Of a DNA stretch of 64,000 nt, positions 17,238-26,788 are shown in pieces. The notes beneath the pieces were generated by a model, which searched no databases, was not told the DNA's origin, and saw nothing but the letters and a program-made list of their open reading frames with translations. This stretch comes from Chitinophaga sp. YR573 (GTDB lineage: Bacteria; Bacteroidota; Bacteroidia; Chitinophagales; Chitinophagaceae). Within the stretch, counting starts at the first letter, position 1. Each line of letters opens with the position of its first letter. The stretch covers positions 3,694,803-3,758,802 of the forward strand of contig NZ_FOJF01000001.1 of the NCBI RefSeq assembly GCF_900110995.1, in the 5' to 3' direction. The position numbers were made by a program, and so were the translations under genes.

Positions 17238-18599
17238 GTGCCTTGTCCAGACTGCCATCCATCCGGCCCCATATATGCTTTCCCATTTCCTGATGCCCCA
17301 TGTAATGATCCCGGTAATCCAGATTGTTGCGAACATATAATTAAGGCCAGCTGTATTGAAAATGATGGTCTTCCTCTTAACTGTATAGTATCTGACACGA
17401 AGGAAAAGTTGGATATCATTTTGCAAAAGATTGATCAGAAGATTTGTGAGATCACAGGTAGTAGCGATCCTTTTAATAATTATAGTCTTCTGTGCCTGGA
17501 ACCGGTAAGTAGCCAAAAAGTATTTGCCGAAAAAACGGCTGCAATGCTTTGCCAACTGAGGTCTACTGTGGTGAACTTTACTACCAACATTTTTCCTGCA
17601 GAAATTACGGCTATCAGAAATGATATTACTACGTTAAATAAAGCTGGCTTCAATTATGAATGTCCAGTATTAAACATTGCCCAGGCCGATTCCATTGCGG
17701 AAACTTTATTTAAGCTTGCCAATGCTATTTGTAACGTTTATTCCTCTCAGCTAGACTTGTCCAGTGTAGACTGGAACAATTGCTCTTCGGCTGAACCTGT
17801 ACCACAGACCATTCAGGAGGGCTTTAACTTTCTGTTAGATCAAATTTGTGCTTTGACCACCGGGGGACAGACTCTTCCTACTTTTGATAATACCGGAACA
17901 TGTCTTACTGCAGGTACAGCGCTTGATAGCCTTTCAGATACCATTACAAAAATTCGTGCACGTTTGTGTAGTCTGCCCACATTCTCTGTTTCGGCATTAA
18001 CTAGTTCCTGTATCAACTTTTCGGGGGTTACGAGCCTTGAAGGAACATTATCAAAAATATTTGAGGCGATAGATCTGCTTACCAAAAATACGATCAGACA
18101 GGTTGATACTGATATGTTCAATATTTCTGATGCCGATGGAACGCAGCCCTGCCTGGGAAAGAAAATATCGCTTTCAGGGCAGGTTGCAGGATCTGATAGA
18201 CTTGTTGCTGTATCTGCGGCAGATAGTAATCCAGGGACTCTTGAAGATAAACTTGAACAGGGAGAAGGAATAATTTTGGATACATTTACCACTTCTGGCA
18301 AAATTATTATCAAAACTTCTTCCCAACCGGAATACAAAGTAAAGTCTACCTCTTCTGATGCTGCAGCCGGCTTTCTGGATGAAAAAATTATAGGATCAAA
18401 TGGAACAATTAATACTGCTGTATCCCCAAACAGTGGCAAGTTACAGATATCGTCTTCAATAGATTACGATTTATTAATAGATCGTCTCTTTGATATAATG
18501 GAGACAGATGCAGATATCAAGGCAAGGTTTTGCGCTTTGGTTTCATCCTGTCCTTCTCCTTGCGCTCCACCTACTAATGTTCAGGCAATACCAGCATAA
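17238..18599 (+). CDS. Cys-rich fibre-like virion protein (453 aa)
   Basis: This 453-residue protein begins with GTG, because no upstream ATG exists in frame. The first 50 residues are Cys/Pro-rich (PCPDCHPSG, then CC and C). Residues 50-290 hold several repeats of a helical unit with spaced Cys residues (patterns such as KLDIILQKID and ETLFKLANAIC), suggesting a repeated structural module. The C-terminal third is beta-rich and low in aromatic residues, like fibre shafts. The stop abuts the next start. No enzymatic motif is visible. It is a probable tail fibre or adaptor, by context and composition. Confidence 0.68.
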   Translation: MPCPDCHPSGPIYAFPFPDAPCNDPGNPDCCEHIIKASCIENDGLPLNCIVSDTKEKLDIILQKIDQKICEITGSSDPFNNYSLLCLEPVSSQKVFAEKTAAMLCQLRSTVVNFTTNIFPAEITAIRNDITTLNKAGFNYECPVLNIAQADSIAETLFKLANAICNVYSSQLDLSSVDWNNCSSAEPVPQTIQEGFNFLLDQICALTTGGQTLPTFDNTGTCLTAGTALDSLSDTITKIRARLCSLPTFSVSALTSSCINFSGVTSLEGTLSKIFEAIDLLTKNTIRQVDTDMFNISDADGTQPCLGKKISLSGQVAGSDRLVAVSAADSNPGTLEDKLEQGEGIILDTFTTSGKIIIKTSSQPEYKVKSTSSDAAAGFLDEKIIGSNGTINTAVSPNSGKLQISSSIDYDLLIDRLFDIMETDADIKARFCALVSSCPSPCAPPTNVQAIPA

Positions 18600-19703
18600 A
18601 TGACTGCTCCCTATATAATAAAGTTTACGCCCACAGCCGGTGCCACCGGAACGCTCATTGAATACCGGCAGGCCGGTTCCTCTGTATGGATTACCCCAAC
18701 AAGTACCCCTAACCCCACCACAGGCAGCCAGTACCCACTGGATCTTGAAAAGGGCAAATCCTATTATGTATCCGTATCAGCAATTAGTCCAAATTGTAGA
18801 AGACGAAAAGCGATTATTACCGTGGTTGTACCTGCAGGCCCAGATCTGCCGTGCTGTCCTTCCGGGTTTACATTATCTCCGGATAATACTTTTTGTTACA
18901 AGGAAGAAACAATGCCCCCCGAAATTCTTTCTTCCGGTATGTGTTTAGCCTATTCCAAAGAATCAGGAGCATATTCGGGCGATGGAGCCAGACTTTATGA
19001 TCCTGGATTTTCAATTCACCTGCCTTCTTCCAATACATATACTGCACTTACAGGGGCCTATTGGACGGGAACTCCTGCGGGCTATGGTGATCCTAATAAT
19101 AGTGGTTCTTCCGCTAATGAGAGCGTTATGAATAGGGACAGTGTGTGGATAGATGCTGATTGCGATGGTACAAAGGATGCACTGGCTGCATGTTCGGTAT
19201 TGCAGTTTACCTATTTGCTCAATCTCTCGTCCCCAAAAAGAGTTTATGTCGGGCTGGGAGGGGATAATACATTCAGGTTAGATATCAATAACAATATTAT
19301 TGTTCAATGTGAAGCTGGCCCAAGTGGAATCGTAGCATCAGGAGGCACCGTATGTGCTACTGCACCTGCAGCTTCTTCCAGTAATGTCAGTAACAGCAAT
19401 TTTAACCTCTGGCATATTATCCCGGTAGATCTGCCCTCCGGTCCAAACTATCTCAATTTCCAGGCTACCGGTGATGGATCAGTAAACGATGCTTTCGCAG
19501 CGATTGTATATGATAATACTGCCCAGCAAATAGCTGCCGCCACAAGCGATGCAGCGCTAAATATCCTTTTTCGAACTGGAGACTTTAAAGGTGAACGCCT
19601 TGATATAGCTGTCTGTGAAGCCGGGTGGCAACTGGACACCAGCGCAGGTATTGGCAATTATGTGTGTCGGAAAATAACGCAATCGCCCACTATTTCCTGT
19701 TAA
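18600..19703 (+). CDS. Fibre/adhesin with N-terminal fibronectin III-like domain
   Basis: This 367-residue protein starts directly after the previous stop. Residues 1-80 form a small beta-sandwich domain resembling fibronectin type III: strands around YIIKFTPT, LIEYRQAGSSVW and YYVSVSAISPNC. The remaining region (about 85-367) is Gly/Ser/Asn-rich and beta-rich, with several Cys residues and DxDxD-like acidic turns (SVWIDADCDGTKDA), resembling a carbohydrate-binding or calcium-binding receptor domain. The N-terminal domain recurs alone in the next gene. A role in host surface recognition is inferred. Confidence 0.7.
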   Translation: MTAPYIIKFTPTAGATGTLIEYRQAGSSVWITPTSTPNPTTGSQYPLDLEKGKSYYVSVSAISPNCRRRKAIITVVVPAGPDLPCCPSGFTLSPDNTFCYKEETMPPEILSSGMCLAYSKESGAYSGDGARLYDPGFSIHLPSSNTYTALTGAYWTGTPAGYGDPNNSGSSANESVMNRDSVWIDADCDGTKDALAACSVLQFTYLLNLSSPKRVYVGLGGDNTFRLDINNNIIVQCEAGPSGIVASGGTVCATAPAASSSNVSNSNFNLWHIIPVDLPSGPNYLNFQATGDGSVNDAFAAIVYDNTAQQIAAATSDAALNILFRTGDFKGERLDIAVCEAGWQLDTSAGIGNYVCRKITQSPTISC

Positions 19704-19719
19704 CCCCAATATTTTAAAA

Positions 19720-19962
19720 ATGCCAGATGTTTCTACTGGAACCACCATGATTAAGTTTGGTTCGTCTTTACGCATAGGATATCGGGCAGAAGGTTCAGCC
19801 TCTGCTTTTACCTACCTGCCTCAATATTACTCTCAGGCTCAATTACCGCTAACTTTTACTGTTCCCTCTTCCGGGAGTTGGGAAATAGAATATTCCGAAA
19901 TCTGCCCGAACTGTAGCGGGGGAATATATTCTGACAGTGTAATAACTATTGTAAATGTATGA
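19720..19962 (+). CDS. Single fibronectin III-like domain protein (80 aa)
   Basis: This 80-residue protein is similar along its length to residues 1-75 of the preceding adhesin. Both share the MIKF/IIKF start, a central YR-x-x-GS segment, a (E/I)CPNC or ISPNC stretch and a closing VITIV/IITVV strand. It therefore looks like a duplicated, stand-alone copy of that domain. TTAACCCC at 19700-19707 precedes its start. It may be an accessory decoration or fibre-attachment subunit. It is the last gene before a 163-base gap containing a candidate promoter. Confidence 0.7.
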   Translation: MPDVSTGTTMIKFGSSLRIGYRAEGSASAFTYLPQYYSQAQLPLTFTVPSSGSWEIEYSEICPNCSGGIYSDSVITIVNV

Positions 19963-20082
19963 TAGGTATTGATGTTTTGACTCTCACGTAATTCAACTAT
20001 TCAGAAAATCAAAAATCCTGATTTCTTTAACTTGTTAGATTGAAGAAATGGCCTGTGTTTAATTATCTGCTGTTTAATGTTT

Positions 20083-20090
20083 TAATTTTA
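20083..20090 (+). promoter_or_regulatory. Candidate -7 box before the tail assembly operon
   Basis: TAATTTTA, one mismatch from TAnnTTTG, lies 35 bases before the next start in a 163-base gap, downstream of the adhesin genes. The surrounding GTTTTAATTTT string also occurs before the cargo gene at 29513. No convincing -33 element was found. Confidence 0.3.
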
Positions 20091-20109
20091 CAGGTAAGAA
20101 TTCTCGTTG

Positions 20110-20125
20110 TTAACCCATAACCCCT
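20110..20125 (+). promoter_or_regulatory. Double TTAACCC / TAACCCCT leader motif
   Basis: Two copies of the recurring element stand side by side, TTAACCC at 20110-20116 and TAACCCCT at 20118-20125, with the second touching the ATG. This is the clearest example of the motif that replaces a Shine-Dalgarno sequence before many genes here. Confidence 0.35.
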
Positions 20126-20809
20126 ATGACCCTACGCCAGATTGTATCTGACCTCAGATCCATGCTCAAGCAGGTAAGTGCAGATAGTGTACTCACCGAT
20201 AGAATGCTGGCATCTGAATTACGTAGTGCCGCCGCTTTACTCATCAGAAGGGATTTGCTATTGCGAAGGCTATGGAATACCCCAACTCTTTTTACCCAGA
20301 TCAGATGTCTGAAACTCTGTGAGGTGCCTGTAGCAGAGTGCTGTAACTATTCGGCCCCCTGCACAATCCGCCGTTCCCAGTGCAGAATTAAGGGCATTGC
20401 AGATCTTGGAACATTCGGGCTGGCCATCCAGGGAATTTTTACCATTGATGGTAGGAAGAAGTTCAAAGAAGCTAATCCTTCCAGGTATGAAAATATTTTA
20501 CGATTAAACATACCCAATAAAAAAGGGTATTACTGGTTACTGGATGGTTATCTGTATATCACTGATCCTGATCTGGAAGCCATTAACCTGGTAGCTTATT
20601 TTGAAGAGGGAGTAACCTTTGAGGGGACAGACTGCCAGTGCGCAGATGCGACTGTGGATCAAAGTTGTCTCAATCCCCTTGATGAAGATTTTAAATGTCC
20701 TCAGTACTTAATTGAAAATGCGAAAAATGCTGTCTATGAAAAACTCGGAAGATTGTTTAAATCATCTTTAGCAGATCCGGTGAGTAACGAAAAAGAAGAA
20801 GCGCGATGA
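20126..20809 (+). CDS. Tail/neck ring-type protein (227 aa)
   Basis: This 227-residue protein opens a tightly coupled four-gene tail block. The first 60 residues are helical (LRQIVSDLRSMLKQ...) and several Cys residues follow (ECCNYSAPC). The middle part looks beta-rich and the C-terminal part helical. In crAss-like phages the genes beside the HU/IHF-like gene encode ring or tail-tubular proteins below the portal, so a neck-ring role is likely by synteny. The stop overlaps the next start by four bases. Confidence 0.68.
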   Translation: MTLRQIVSDLRSMLKQVSADSVLTDRMLASELRSAAALLIRRDLLLRRLWNTPTLFTQIRCLKLCEVPVAECCNYSAPCTIRRSQCRIKGIADLGTFGLAIQGIFTIDGRKKFKEANPSRYENILRLNIPNKKGYYWLLDGYLYITDPDLEAINLVAYFEEGVTFEGTDCQCADATVDQSCLNPLDEDFKCPQYLIENAKNAVYEKLGRLFKSSLADPVSNEKEEAR

Positions 20810-21297
20810 GACCTCGAATTGATTATAGAAGTACCAGTAAAGCAGCATATAATGATTTTTGCAGCCAGCATCCTAATGAACAGATTTCTTTTATCCAGTA
20901 CAAAGAAATTATTTTGGGATTTAATACGTTACTGGCAGATCATGTCCTTGAAACCGGTGAGCGCATAAAACTCCCATTTGGACTTGGAGAAATAAGTATT
21001 GCCAAGTTTCGCCCTCCCAGACAGAAAACATTTTTAAACAAAACTGGAAAAGCTGTAACGATTACCGGCCTACCCATTAACTGGCAGAAAACCCGAGAGC
21101 ATAAAAAGATCATATATCACCTGAACGCTCACACTGATGGTAATAAATATCGCTGGAAGTGGTTTGTTAAAAATGCCCGTTTTGCCGGTGCTGGTTGTTT
21201 TAGTTTCAGAGCTAACAGAATCCCTTCAAGAAAATTAGCCCAGTATTTAAAGTCAGACCCTAAATACGCTCAAATATATCGCCAATGGCAGGATTAA
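20806..21297 (+). CDS. HU/IHF-like domain protein of the tail module
   Basis: This 163-residue protein contains a segment resembling the HU/IHF fold: helical residues 27-50 (SFIQYKEIILGFNTLLADHVL), then ETGERIKLPFGLGEISIAKF, which parallels the G-e-x-v-x-L-p-x-F-G-x-F strand pair of HU proteins. The C-terminal half is basic. An IHF-like gene lodged between tail ring genes is a known hallmark of crAss-like phages, where it is reported as a virion-module gene. It overlaps both neighbours (4 and 13 bases). Whether it binds DNA at the portal or has been reused structurally cannot be told from sequence. Confidence 0.75.
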   Translation: MRPRIDYRSTSKAAYNDFCSQHPNEQISFIQYKEIILGFNTLLADHVLETGERIKLPFGLGEISIAKFRPPRQKTFLNKTGKAVTITGLPINWQKTREHKKIIYHLNAHTDGNKYRWKWFVKNARFAGAGCFSFRANRIPSRKLAQYLKSDPKYAQIYRQWQD

Positions 21298-22160
21298 CCC
21301 ATCCATCCTATTATTATCCCTACGAATTTATCTCCCCCTCATCTATGTATGCAGAAATTAAAGAGGAGATGAAAAGTTATTTTGCTACCGGGGTGGTGGA
21401 TGATACCATGTTTCCTATATATACGGAGAGTGCTTTAAAGAAAATTGGGAGAGCAACCTACAAAATAGATGAAGTTATTGTTGAGCTGAGTAATCTTTCT
21501 GCATGCCTTCCAGCCGATTTCAGTTTCATCCGCGAAGTATGGTCCTGCCAGTCTTCTTATTTTACTATGCCCAACCCAGGAGCACTATATAGTAGTAATA
21601 CCTATGTCATCTCTCCGGGCGGTGATTTTGACTCCTGTAATCCATGTTCATGTCCTGAGACTTGCGATAAAAAATTCCAGGTAGTAAGTAAAACGACCAC
21701 ACAGACCATTCTGACTTTTAATCACTCCTACCGGCTTAAGCCAGGAAACAGAAATGTCTTAAACCTATGCAGCAAGGATTGTGATGCTATCAGCAAAGAT
21801 GCTCCAGATATCTTTGATATCCGGGATGGAAAAATATTTACCGGATTTACGGAAGGTACCCTGCACATCATCTTTTATAAAAAAGAATTTGACGATTCTG
21901 AGTTCCAACTCATACCAGATAACCACCGAATCATAGAATACATCAAGGCATTTTTAAAATACAAGATGTATGAACAGATCTTCAATGAGGTAGCTGATGA
22001 ATCTTTTAACCAGGCAGAGCGAAAATATCAGCTATATAAACAAGAATACTATGATGCCTATATCAATGCAGACGCGGAGGTAAAGAAACAAACCATTGGC
22101 CAGAAAATCAGCAGCATACATGCTGCCAGCCGTCGCATGAACAAATATATTATCAGGTGA
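21285..22160 (+). CDS. Tail stabilization / ring-type protein (291 aa)
   Basis: This 291-residue protein has a helical N-terminus (MYAEIKEEMKSYFATG region), a beta-rich centre with a Cys cluster near residues 115-130 (CNPCSCPETC) and a long helical C-terminus (residues 205-290) rich in Tyr, Lys and Glu. That helix-beta-helix shape suits the gatekeeper/tail-stabilization proteins (P22 gp4-like) found next to the IHF-like gene in crAss-like genomes. It overlaps the previous gene by 13 bases and the next by four. The functional name is inferred from synteny. Confidence 0.65.
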   Translation: MAGLTHPSYYYPYEFISPSSMYAEIKEEMKSYFATGVVDDTMFPIYTESALKKIGRATYKIDEVIVELSNLSACLPADFSFIREVWSCQSSYFTMPNPGALYSSNTYVISPGGDFDSCNPCSCPETCDKKFQVVSKTTTQTILTFNHSYRLKPGNRNVLNLCSKDCDAISKDAPDIFDIRDGKIFTGFTEGTLHIIFYKKEFDDSEFQLIPDNHRIIEYIKAFLKYKMYEQIFNEVADESFNQAERKYQLYKQEYYDAYINADAEVKKQTIGQKISSIHAASRRMNKYIIR

Positions 22161-25100
22161 GAAGCGATAACCCCTATACCGCAAATACAGCCCAGCTGGG
22201 AATGAATACTGACGCTGCAATTTCAGCAATGAAAGAAGGGCAGCTGACTTTCGCGCGAAATGCAGTACTCCAGAATTTTGACGGGAAGATGCTTTGCTAT
22301 CAAAACGAGCAATCTAACGAGCTTTGCGGCCAGTTAAAGCCTGGTTTTAAAGTCATAGGGTTAAAAAATATTATTGAGCAGCAGCGCTCCGTCTTTTTCA
22401 TGGTTAACCCTGATTCCGGAGATTGTGAAATCTGCCAGCAAACCCATGGCCAGTGTACCTATGCAACGATCATAAATGCCCGTTGTTTAAACTTTAATAT
22501 TTCATTTCCAATACACAAAGTAATAGTTAAAACATCAAACTGCAGCACCCAACTATTTTGGACTGACGGGCTTAATCCTCCACGATGGATAGATCTGGAG
22601 GAGCTTCCCTGGTTAGAGCTGCCGGATCCGGCTGACAGCACTAAAAAAATAAAACAGGAAGGAACAGCCGACTGTAATAAGCTGCTTGTTCAACCTAATT
22701 TTTCCATTCCGGTAATTACCCCCACAGCTTCAACTGTAGGTGGATCTTTAAGAATGGGTAGCTACCAATTTGCCGTTCAGTATGCAGGCAGTCTGGGTAG
22801 TGGACTCACTGGATTTTATGGCATTACCAACGCCATTGGTATTTGGGAGTCCCGTTACACCCAGGACACCGATCTTTTAAGCGATAAAGCAATTGCCTTA
22901 TCAATAACCGGACTTGATAGAAGTGGTCTGTATGACTACTTTAACCTGGTTTTAATAAAAACGATTAATAATATCGCCAACGTGGAGCTGGTCGGAACTT
23001 ATCCTGTTGGTAGTGGAAGCGTACAATTGATTTATTCCGGAGAAAGTAAATCAGATGTCAGGCTTACTATGGAAGATATTTTTGAACGATTCCCCTATTA
23101 TGATACCGCTCAGGATGTGACTACCAGTGATAATGCCCTTATTTGGGCAGATATGGCTGTCCATCAGAAAATCAATTACCAACAGATATGGTCTAAAGTG
23201 AAATTGTTTTGGGAAACCTGGAAGATTCCTGTTACCAAATTTGAAGGATACAATAATCCCATTAACACATCGCAGTACAGAGGATATATGGGCGATGAGG
23301 TGTACGCCTTTGAGGGGTGCTTTATTTTACGAAATGGAAAAATCACTGAAAAGTTTCATATCCCTGGTAGATTGCCTACTGATTATGATCTTCAGATTAT
23401 TACCGGCGATGATGTCATTGTATATGACGAGAACCCTTGTGCTGATCCAAAGCCCACCCTGCGCTGGCAGGTGTATAACACGGCTACTTTTATTGCTCAC
23501 AGCGAAGACTTTATAGATCGTGGAGCAGATAACTGTTATATAGGCCCCTATCAATATGGTCTATTCGGATATCATGAGTCCACTGAGCTATACCCTGATA
23601 ATAGATATATATGGGGAGATCTGGCCGGAAAACCTATTCGTCATCACCGCTTTCCAGATGCCGTCGTTTGCCCGATTCATGACGATAATACTACCGGTAA
23701 TGTCGGATTTCAGCATAGTATATATCCTAAAGGAGTCCGGGTAGACCTGCGCAGCCTTTATGATGCCATTGATAACTCCGATTTAAGCGATGCTGACAAA
23801 TCCCAGATTGCCGGCTTTAAAATCACTCGTGCTAACAGAGCAAGTCATAAGTCTGTAGTAGCAAAGGGGTTGCTTTTTAATGTGGGCACGTATAATTATC
23901 AAGGTACAACGAGTTTCTATCCAAATTATCCGCTAAACGATCTTCGTCCTGATCCTTTTCTGGCAGCAGAGAAAATTACGGCTAAATCCGGAGATAATCC
24001 GACAGCCCGTCTGGATGGATTTTCCAGTCAGGAAAGTAAACAACGGTATACCTTCCATTCTCCTGATACTCACTTTTATCAGCCCTATGGGGTAGATAGT
24101 GGTTATCTGAAACTGGAAAGCGTCGAATATGGTAAATCCCGATCACATTTTGTAGAGGTAAAAGATAATGCGAAATATAAATTTTTAACCAAAGATGCTA
24201 CTAAGCTGGCTTTCGCAGCCGGAATGGCGAGCGTAATAACTTTAGACATCGGGGGTGGTTTCGGAACCCAGGCATTCCAGGCGCAAGCTGGATTACAGCT
24301 GCAGGCTGTAATTCCTTCTTTCACTTCTACGCTTGAAGTGATTAAAAATATCACACCAGCGGTAAATTATGGCTGGCAGTTAAATGTGGTAGGAAATTAT
24401 TCCAGATCTGTTCCGGTTGAAAATAGTGGTTCGAAAATTCGCCGTATTGATATCGGCGGCTATCTCACTGCCGGTATGCAGCATTTGGGAGATATTCATA
24501 CCATTAACAATTTACGACGGGAAAGCAGCGTGTATTTAAAAGTAGCGGGTCCCTTACCATTTCCCCATGAAGTTTCTGAAGACATCGCCGCTGATAATTC
24601 CAGGTACCTGATCTCTGAATCCGGATGCTCAAAATCTCCTTCTGAAATTGAAGAAAGGAATATTTGCGCATATTATGGAGCAATAAAAAGGATCGTTCCC
24701 GGACAATATGGAAGGATGTACTCTTATGAGAGCGTAGATACCGGATACTACCAACCACTGTCAGATGAAAATGGAGTAAGGCTGTATAAGTTTGCTACCG
24801 TTTTTGGCGGGGACTGCTTCATTAACCGGTTTGCACTGAAAAGAAAACTCGCATTTTTTCTTGATGAAACAGTAAATAAAGGTGAAGGAACGGATATAAA
24901 CTTAGATGATCTCTCCAATATTGGATATCCTATGTTTTGGTATTCTACCAAACCAATAGATGTCGATGCTGATTTGTCCGGACTTGAAAGTGAAATGAAC
25001 ACCTTAACGGATTTTGGTTTTTGGACAGTACTCGGAAATCTGGTTAGTGGTGGAACAAAACCGCTGCGTGCAGGACTTACAATTCTTAATAAACTTTTCC

Positions 25101-26788
25101 AGGCTTACCTGGAAGTATTAGGTGTGGCTAATATCAACCTGGATTGTGCTGCCACAAAGAATATGAACGAGATAGGAAAAGCCTATCTGTTTGCTTATGG
25201 CATCCCATACTTTTTTACGGAATCAGAAGTAAATACTGATTACCGCCAGGCTATCAATATTAAGGAAGGGGACTATTTCCCAAATGTTGGAGCCGATATT
25301 CCCGATGACTGGTTACAGGAAACCTTTGTTCCGATTGCAAACGATAATCTTTACGTTTATAATAAGAGCTATTCCAAGCAAAACAAAGAAACCTATTTCC
25401 ACCCTCTCCAGGAGAATTTTGATCCCACAAAAACCTGTCAGACACATTTTGCCAACCGGATCATTTATTCAGAAAAAGCAAATATGGAGGAGCTGAAAAA
25501 TAACTGGTTAGTGTACAGACCCGTTAGTTATTTTGATTTGCCGAAAAACTATGGCCCACTAACCGCTGTCGATGGTATTGAAGACAGGCGTCTGCTGGTC
25601 AGGTTAAGACATAAAAGCCTTATATATAATGTAATGGCAACGCTGGATACACAGGCTGGGATTGCCCAACTTGGAAACCCTGCTTTCTTTTCAGGGCCCC
25701 CTGTTGATTTTATAGAAAGCGATTACGGATACGCTGGTAGCGCTCACAAACTGCTGATTAAATGTCCATATGGCAATATCTGGGTAGACACTATCCGGGG
25801 ACAGGTGTTGCTCCATAAAGGCACTAGCATAGAGGATCTGGCTTTAAAAGGAATGAATAGCTGGCTTATGAATAATCTGCCTTTTCAGATTACTTCCCTG
25901 TTTAAGGAAATAGGTACTGACAATCATTTTAATCACATAGGGCTTACCGGGATCTTTGATACCAGGTATAATCGTTTGCTTTTGACAAAAAAGGACTTTC
26001 TTCCTTTGAACGCCGGTATTGAGTATTCAAATGGAAAATTCTTCCTGGATAATAAACAGGTTCAGCTTTCAGATGCTCAGTATTTCTGCAATAAATCCTG
26101 GACGCTATCCTATAGCTTTATCACCGGAGCATGGGTAGCTTACCATAGCTATATTCCTGATTACTACATAGGTCATCCGGCATTTTTCCAGACAGGATTT
26201 TCCGGTGGGCAATATGATCATGGAACCGCCTACACTTATGGTAGCTTCTATGGCCTGCCAGCTGAATATATACTGGAGTATCCGCTGCAATTTGGTGGAC
26301 AGGAAACCATTATAGGATCTGTCCATGATTATACTACTGTATTAAAATATACCAGTGCAGAATCTTACCATGAGGTTGAAAATGATATTTATTTTAATCA
26401 TGCCGTTATTTATTCTGACTCTCAATGCTCTGGAATATTGAATCTGAAACCAAAGCCCAGAGGGAACCTGAAAGCTTACCTGTCATATCCTAAATTCAAT
26501 ACTGATTCCAAAGATATTCTGGTTACAAAATCTGATCACCTGTTTAACTTCAATCAGTTTTGGGATATCGTTTCTTCCAGAAACCTGCCATTTTTTTCCC
26601 GCTCCTGTCAGCTACCCTCCGTGGACAGGATCTTCATCAAAGAAAATCTTGACTATGGGATGCGGCCACATACAAAATCAAGGATACGTTCTAAAGATGC
26701 ACGTATCAGACTTATCTATGATAGCCAGGGGCCGTATAAGCTTATCACCAATTTTTTGTTAACCAATACCCAAGACTCTTTCAAATAA
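22157..26788 (+). CDS. Large tail protein (tail tube/muzzle-type), 1543 aa
   Basis: This very large beta-rich protein is probably the main tail tube, nozzle or muzzle component of a short-tailed crAss-like virion. Its start is uncertain. The GTG at 22157 gives a four-base overlap with the upstream stop, but an in-frame ATG at 22202 preceded by TAACCCCTATA is a good alternative. The N-terminus (YTAN...FARNAVLQN) resembles tail-tube proteins that begin by listing parameter values. Numerous short beta strands, Asp/Asn/Gly-rich turns and scattered Cys fill the rest. One hydrophobic Ala/Gly segment (about residues 685-720) could be a buried helix. No enzymatic motif is seen. Confidence 0.7.
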   Translation: MRSDNPYTANTAQLGMNTDAAISAMKEGQLTFARNAVLQNFDGKMLCYQNEQSNELCGQLKPGFKVIGLKNIIEQQRSVFFMVNPDSGDCEICQQTHGQCTYATIINARCLNFNISFPIHKVIVKTSNCSTQLFWTDGLNPPRWIDLEELPWLELPDPADSTKKIKQEGTADCNKLLVQPNFSIPVITPTASTVGGSLRMGSYQFAVQYAGSLGSGLTGFYGITNAIGIWESRYTQDTDLLSDKAIALSITGLDRSGLYDYFNLVLIKTINNIANVELVGTYPVGSGSVQLIYSGESKSDVRLTMEDIFERFPYYDTAQDVTTSDNALIWADMAVHQKINYQQIWSKVKLFWETWKIPVTKFEGYNNPINTSQYRGYMGDEVYAFEGCFILRNGKITEKFHIPGRLPTDYDLQIITGDDVIVYDENPCADPKPTLRWQVYNTATFIAHSEDFIDRGADNCYIGPYQYGLFGYHESTELYPDNRYIWGDLAGKPIRHHRFPDAVVCPIHDDNTTGNVGFQHSIYPKGVRVDLRSLYDAIDNSDLSDADKSQIAGFKITRANRASHKSVVAKGLLFNVGTYNYQGTTSFYPNYPLNDLRPDPFLAAEKITAKSGDNPTARLDGFSSQESKQRYTFHSPDTHFYQPYGVDSGYLKLESVEYGKSRSHFVEVKDNAKYKFLTKDATKLAFAAGMASVITLDIGGGFGTQAFQAQAGLQLQAVIPSFTSTLEVIKNITPAVNYGWQLNVVGNYSRSVPVENSGSKIRRIDIGGYLTAGMQHLGDIHTINNLRRESSVYLKVAGPLPFPHEVSEDIAADNSRYLISESGCSKSPSEIEERNICAYYGAIKRIVPGQYGRMYSYESVDTGYYQPLSDENGVRLYKFATVFGGDCFINRFALKRKLAFFLDETVNKGEGTDINLDDLSNIGYPMFWYSTKPIDVDADLSGLESEMNTLTDFGFWTVLGNLVSGGTKPLRAGLTILNKLFQAYLEVLGVANINLDCAATKNMNEIGKAYLFAYGIPYFFTESEVNTDYRQAINIKEGDYFPNVGADIPDDWLQETFVPIANDNLYVYNKSYSKQNKETYFHPLQENFDPTKTCQTHFANRIIYSEKANMEELKNNWLVYRPVSYFDLPKNYGPLTAVDGIEDRRLLVRLRHKSLIYNVMATLDTQAGIAQLGNPAFFSGPPVDFIESDYGYAGSAHKLLIKCPYGNIWVDTIRGQVLLHKGTSIEDLALKGMNSWLMNNLPFQITSLFKEIGTDNHFNHIGLTGIFDTRYNRLLLTKKDFLPLNAGIEYSNGKFFLDNKQVQLSDAQYFCNKSWTLSYSFITGAWVAYHSYIPDYYIGHPAFFQTGFSGGQYDHGTAYTYGSFYGLPAEYILEYPLQFGGQETIIGSVHDYTTVLKYTSAESYHEVENDIYFNHAVIYSDSQCSGILNLKPKPRGNLKAYLSYPKFNTDSKDILVTKSDHLFNFNQFWDIVSSRNLPFFSRSCQLPSVDRIFIKENLDYGMRPHTKSRIRSKDARIRLIYDSQGPYKLITNFLLTNTQDSFK

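Noticed and set aside
17840..18439. Minus-strand 199-codon frame opposite the Cys-rich fibre gene
   Set aside because: It is antisense to a well supported virion gene, has no recognisable domain and is isolated from other minus-strand genes.
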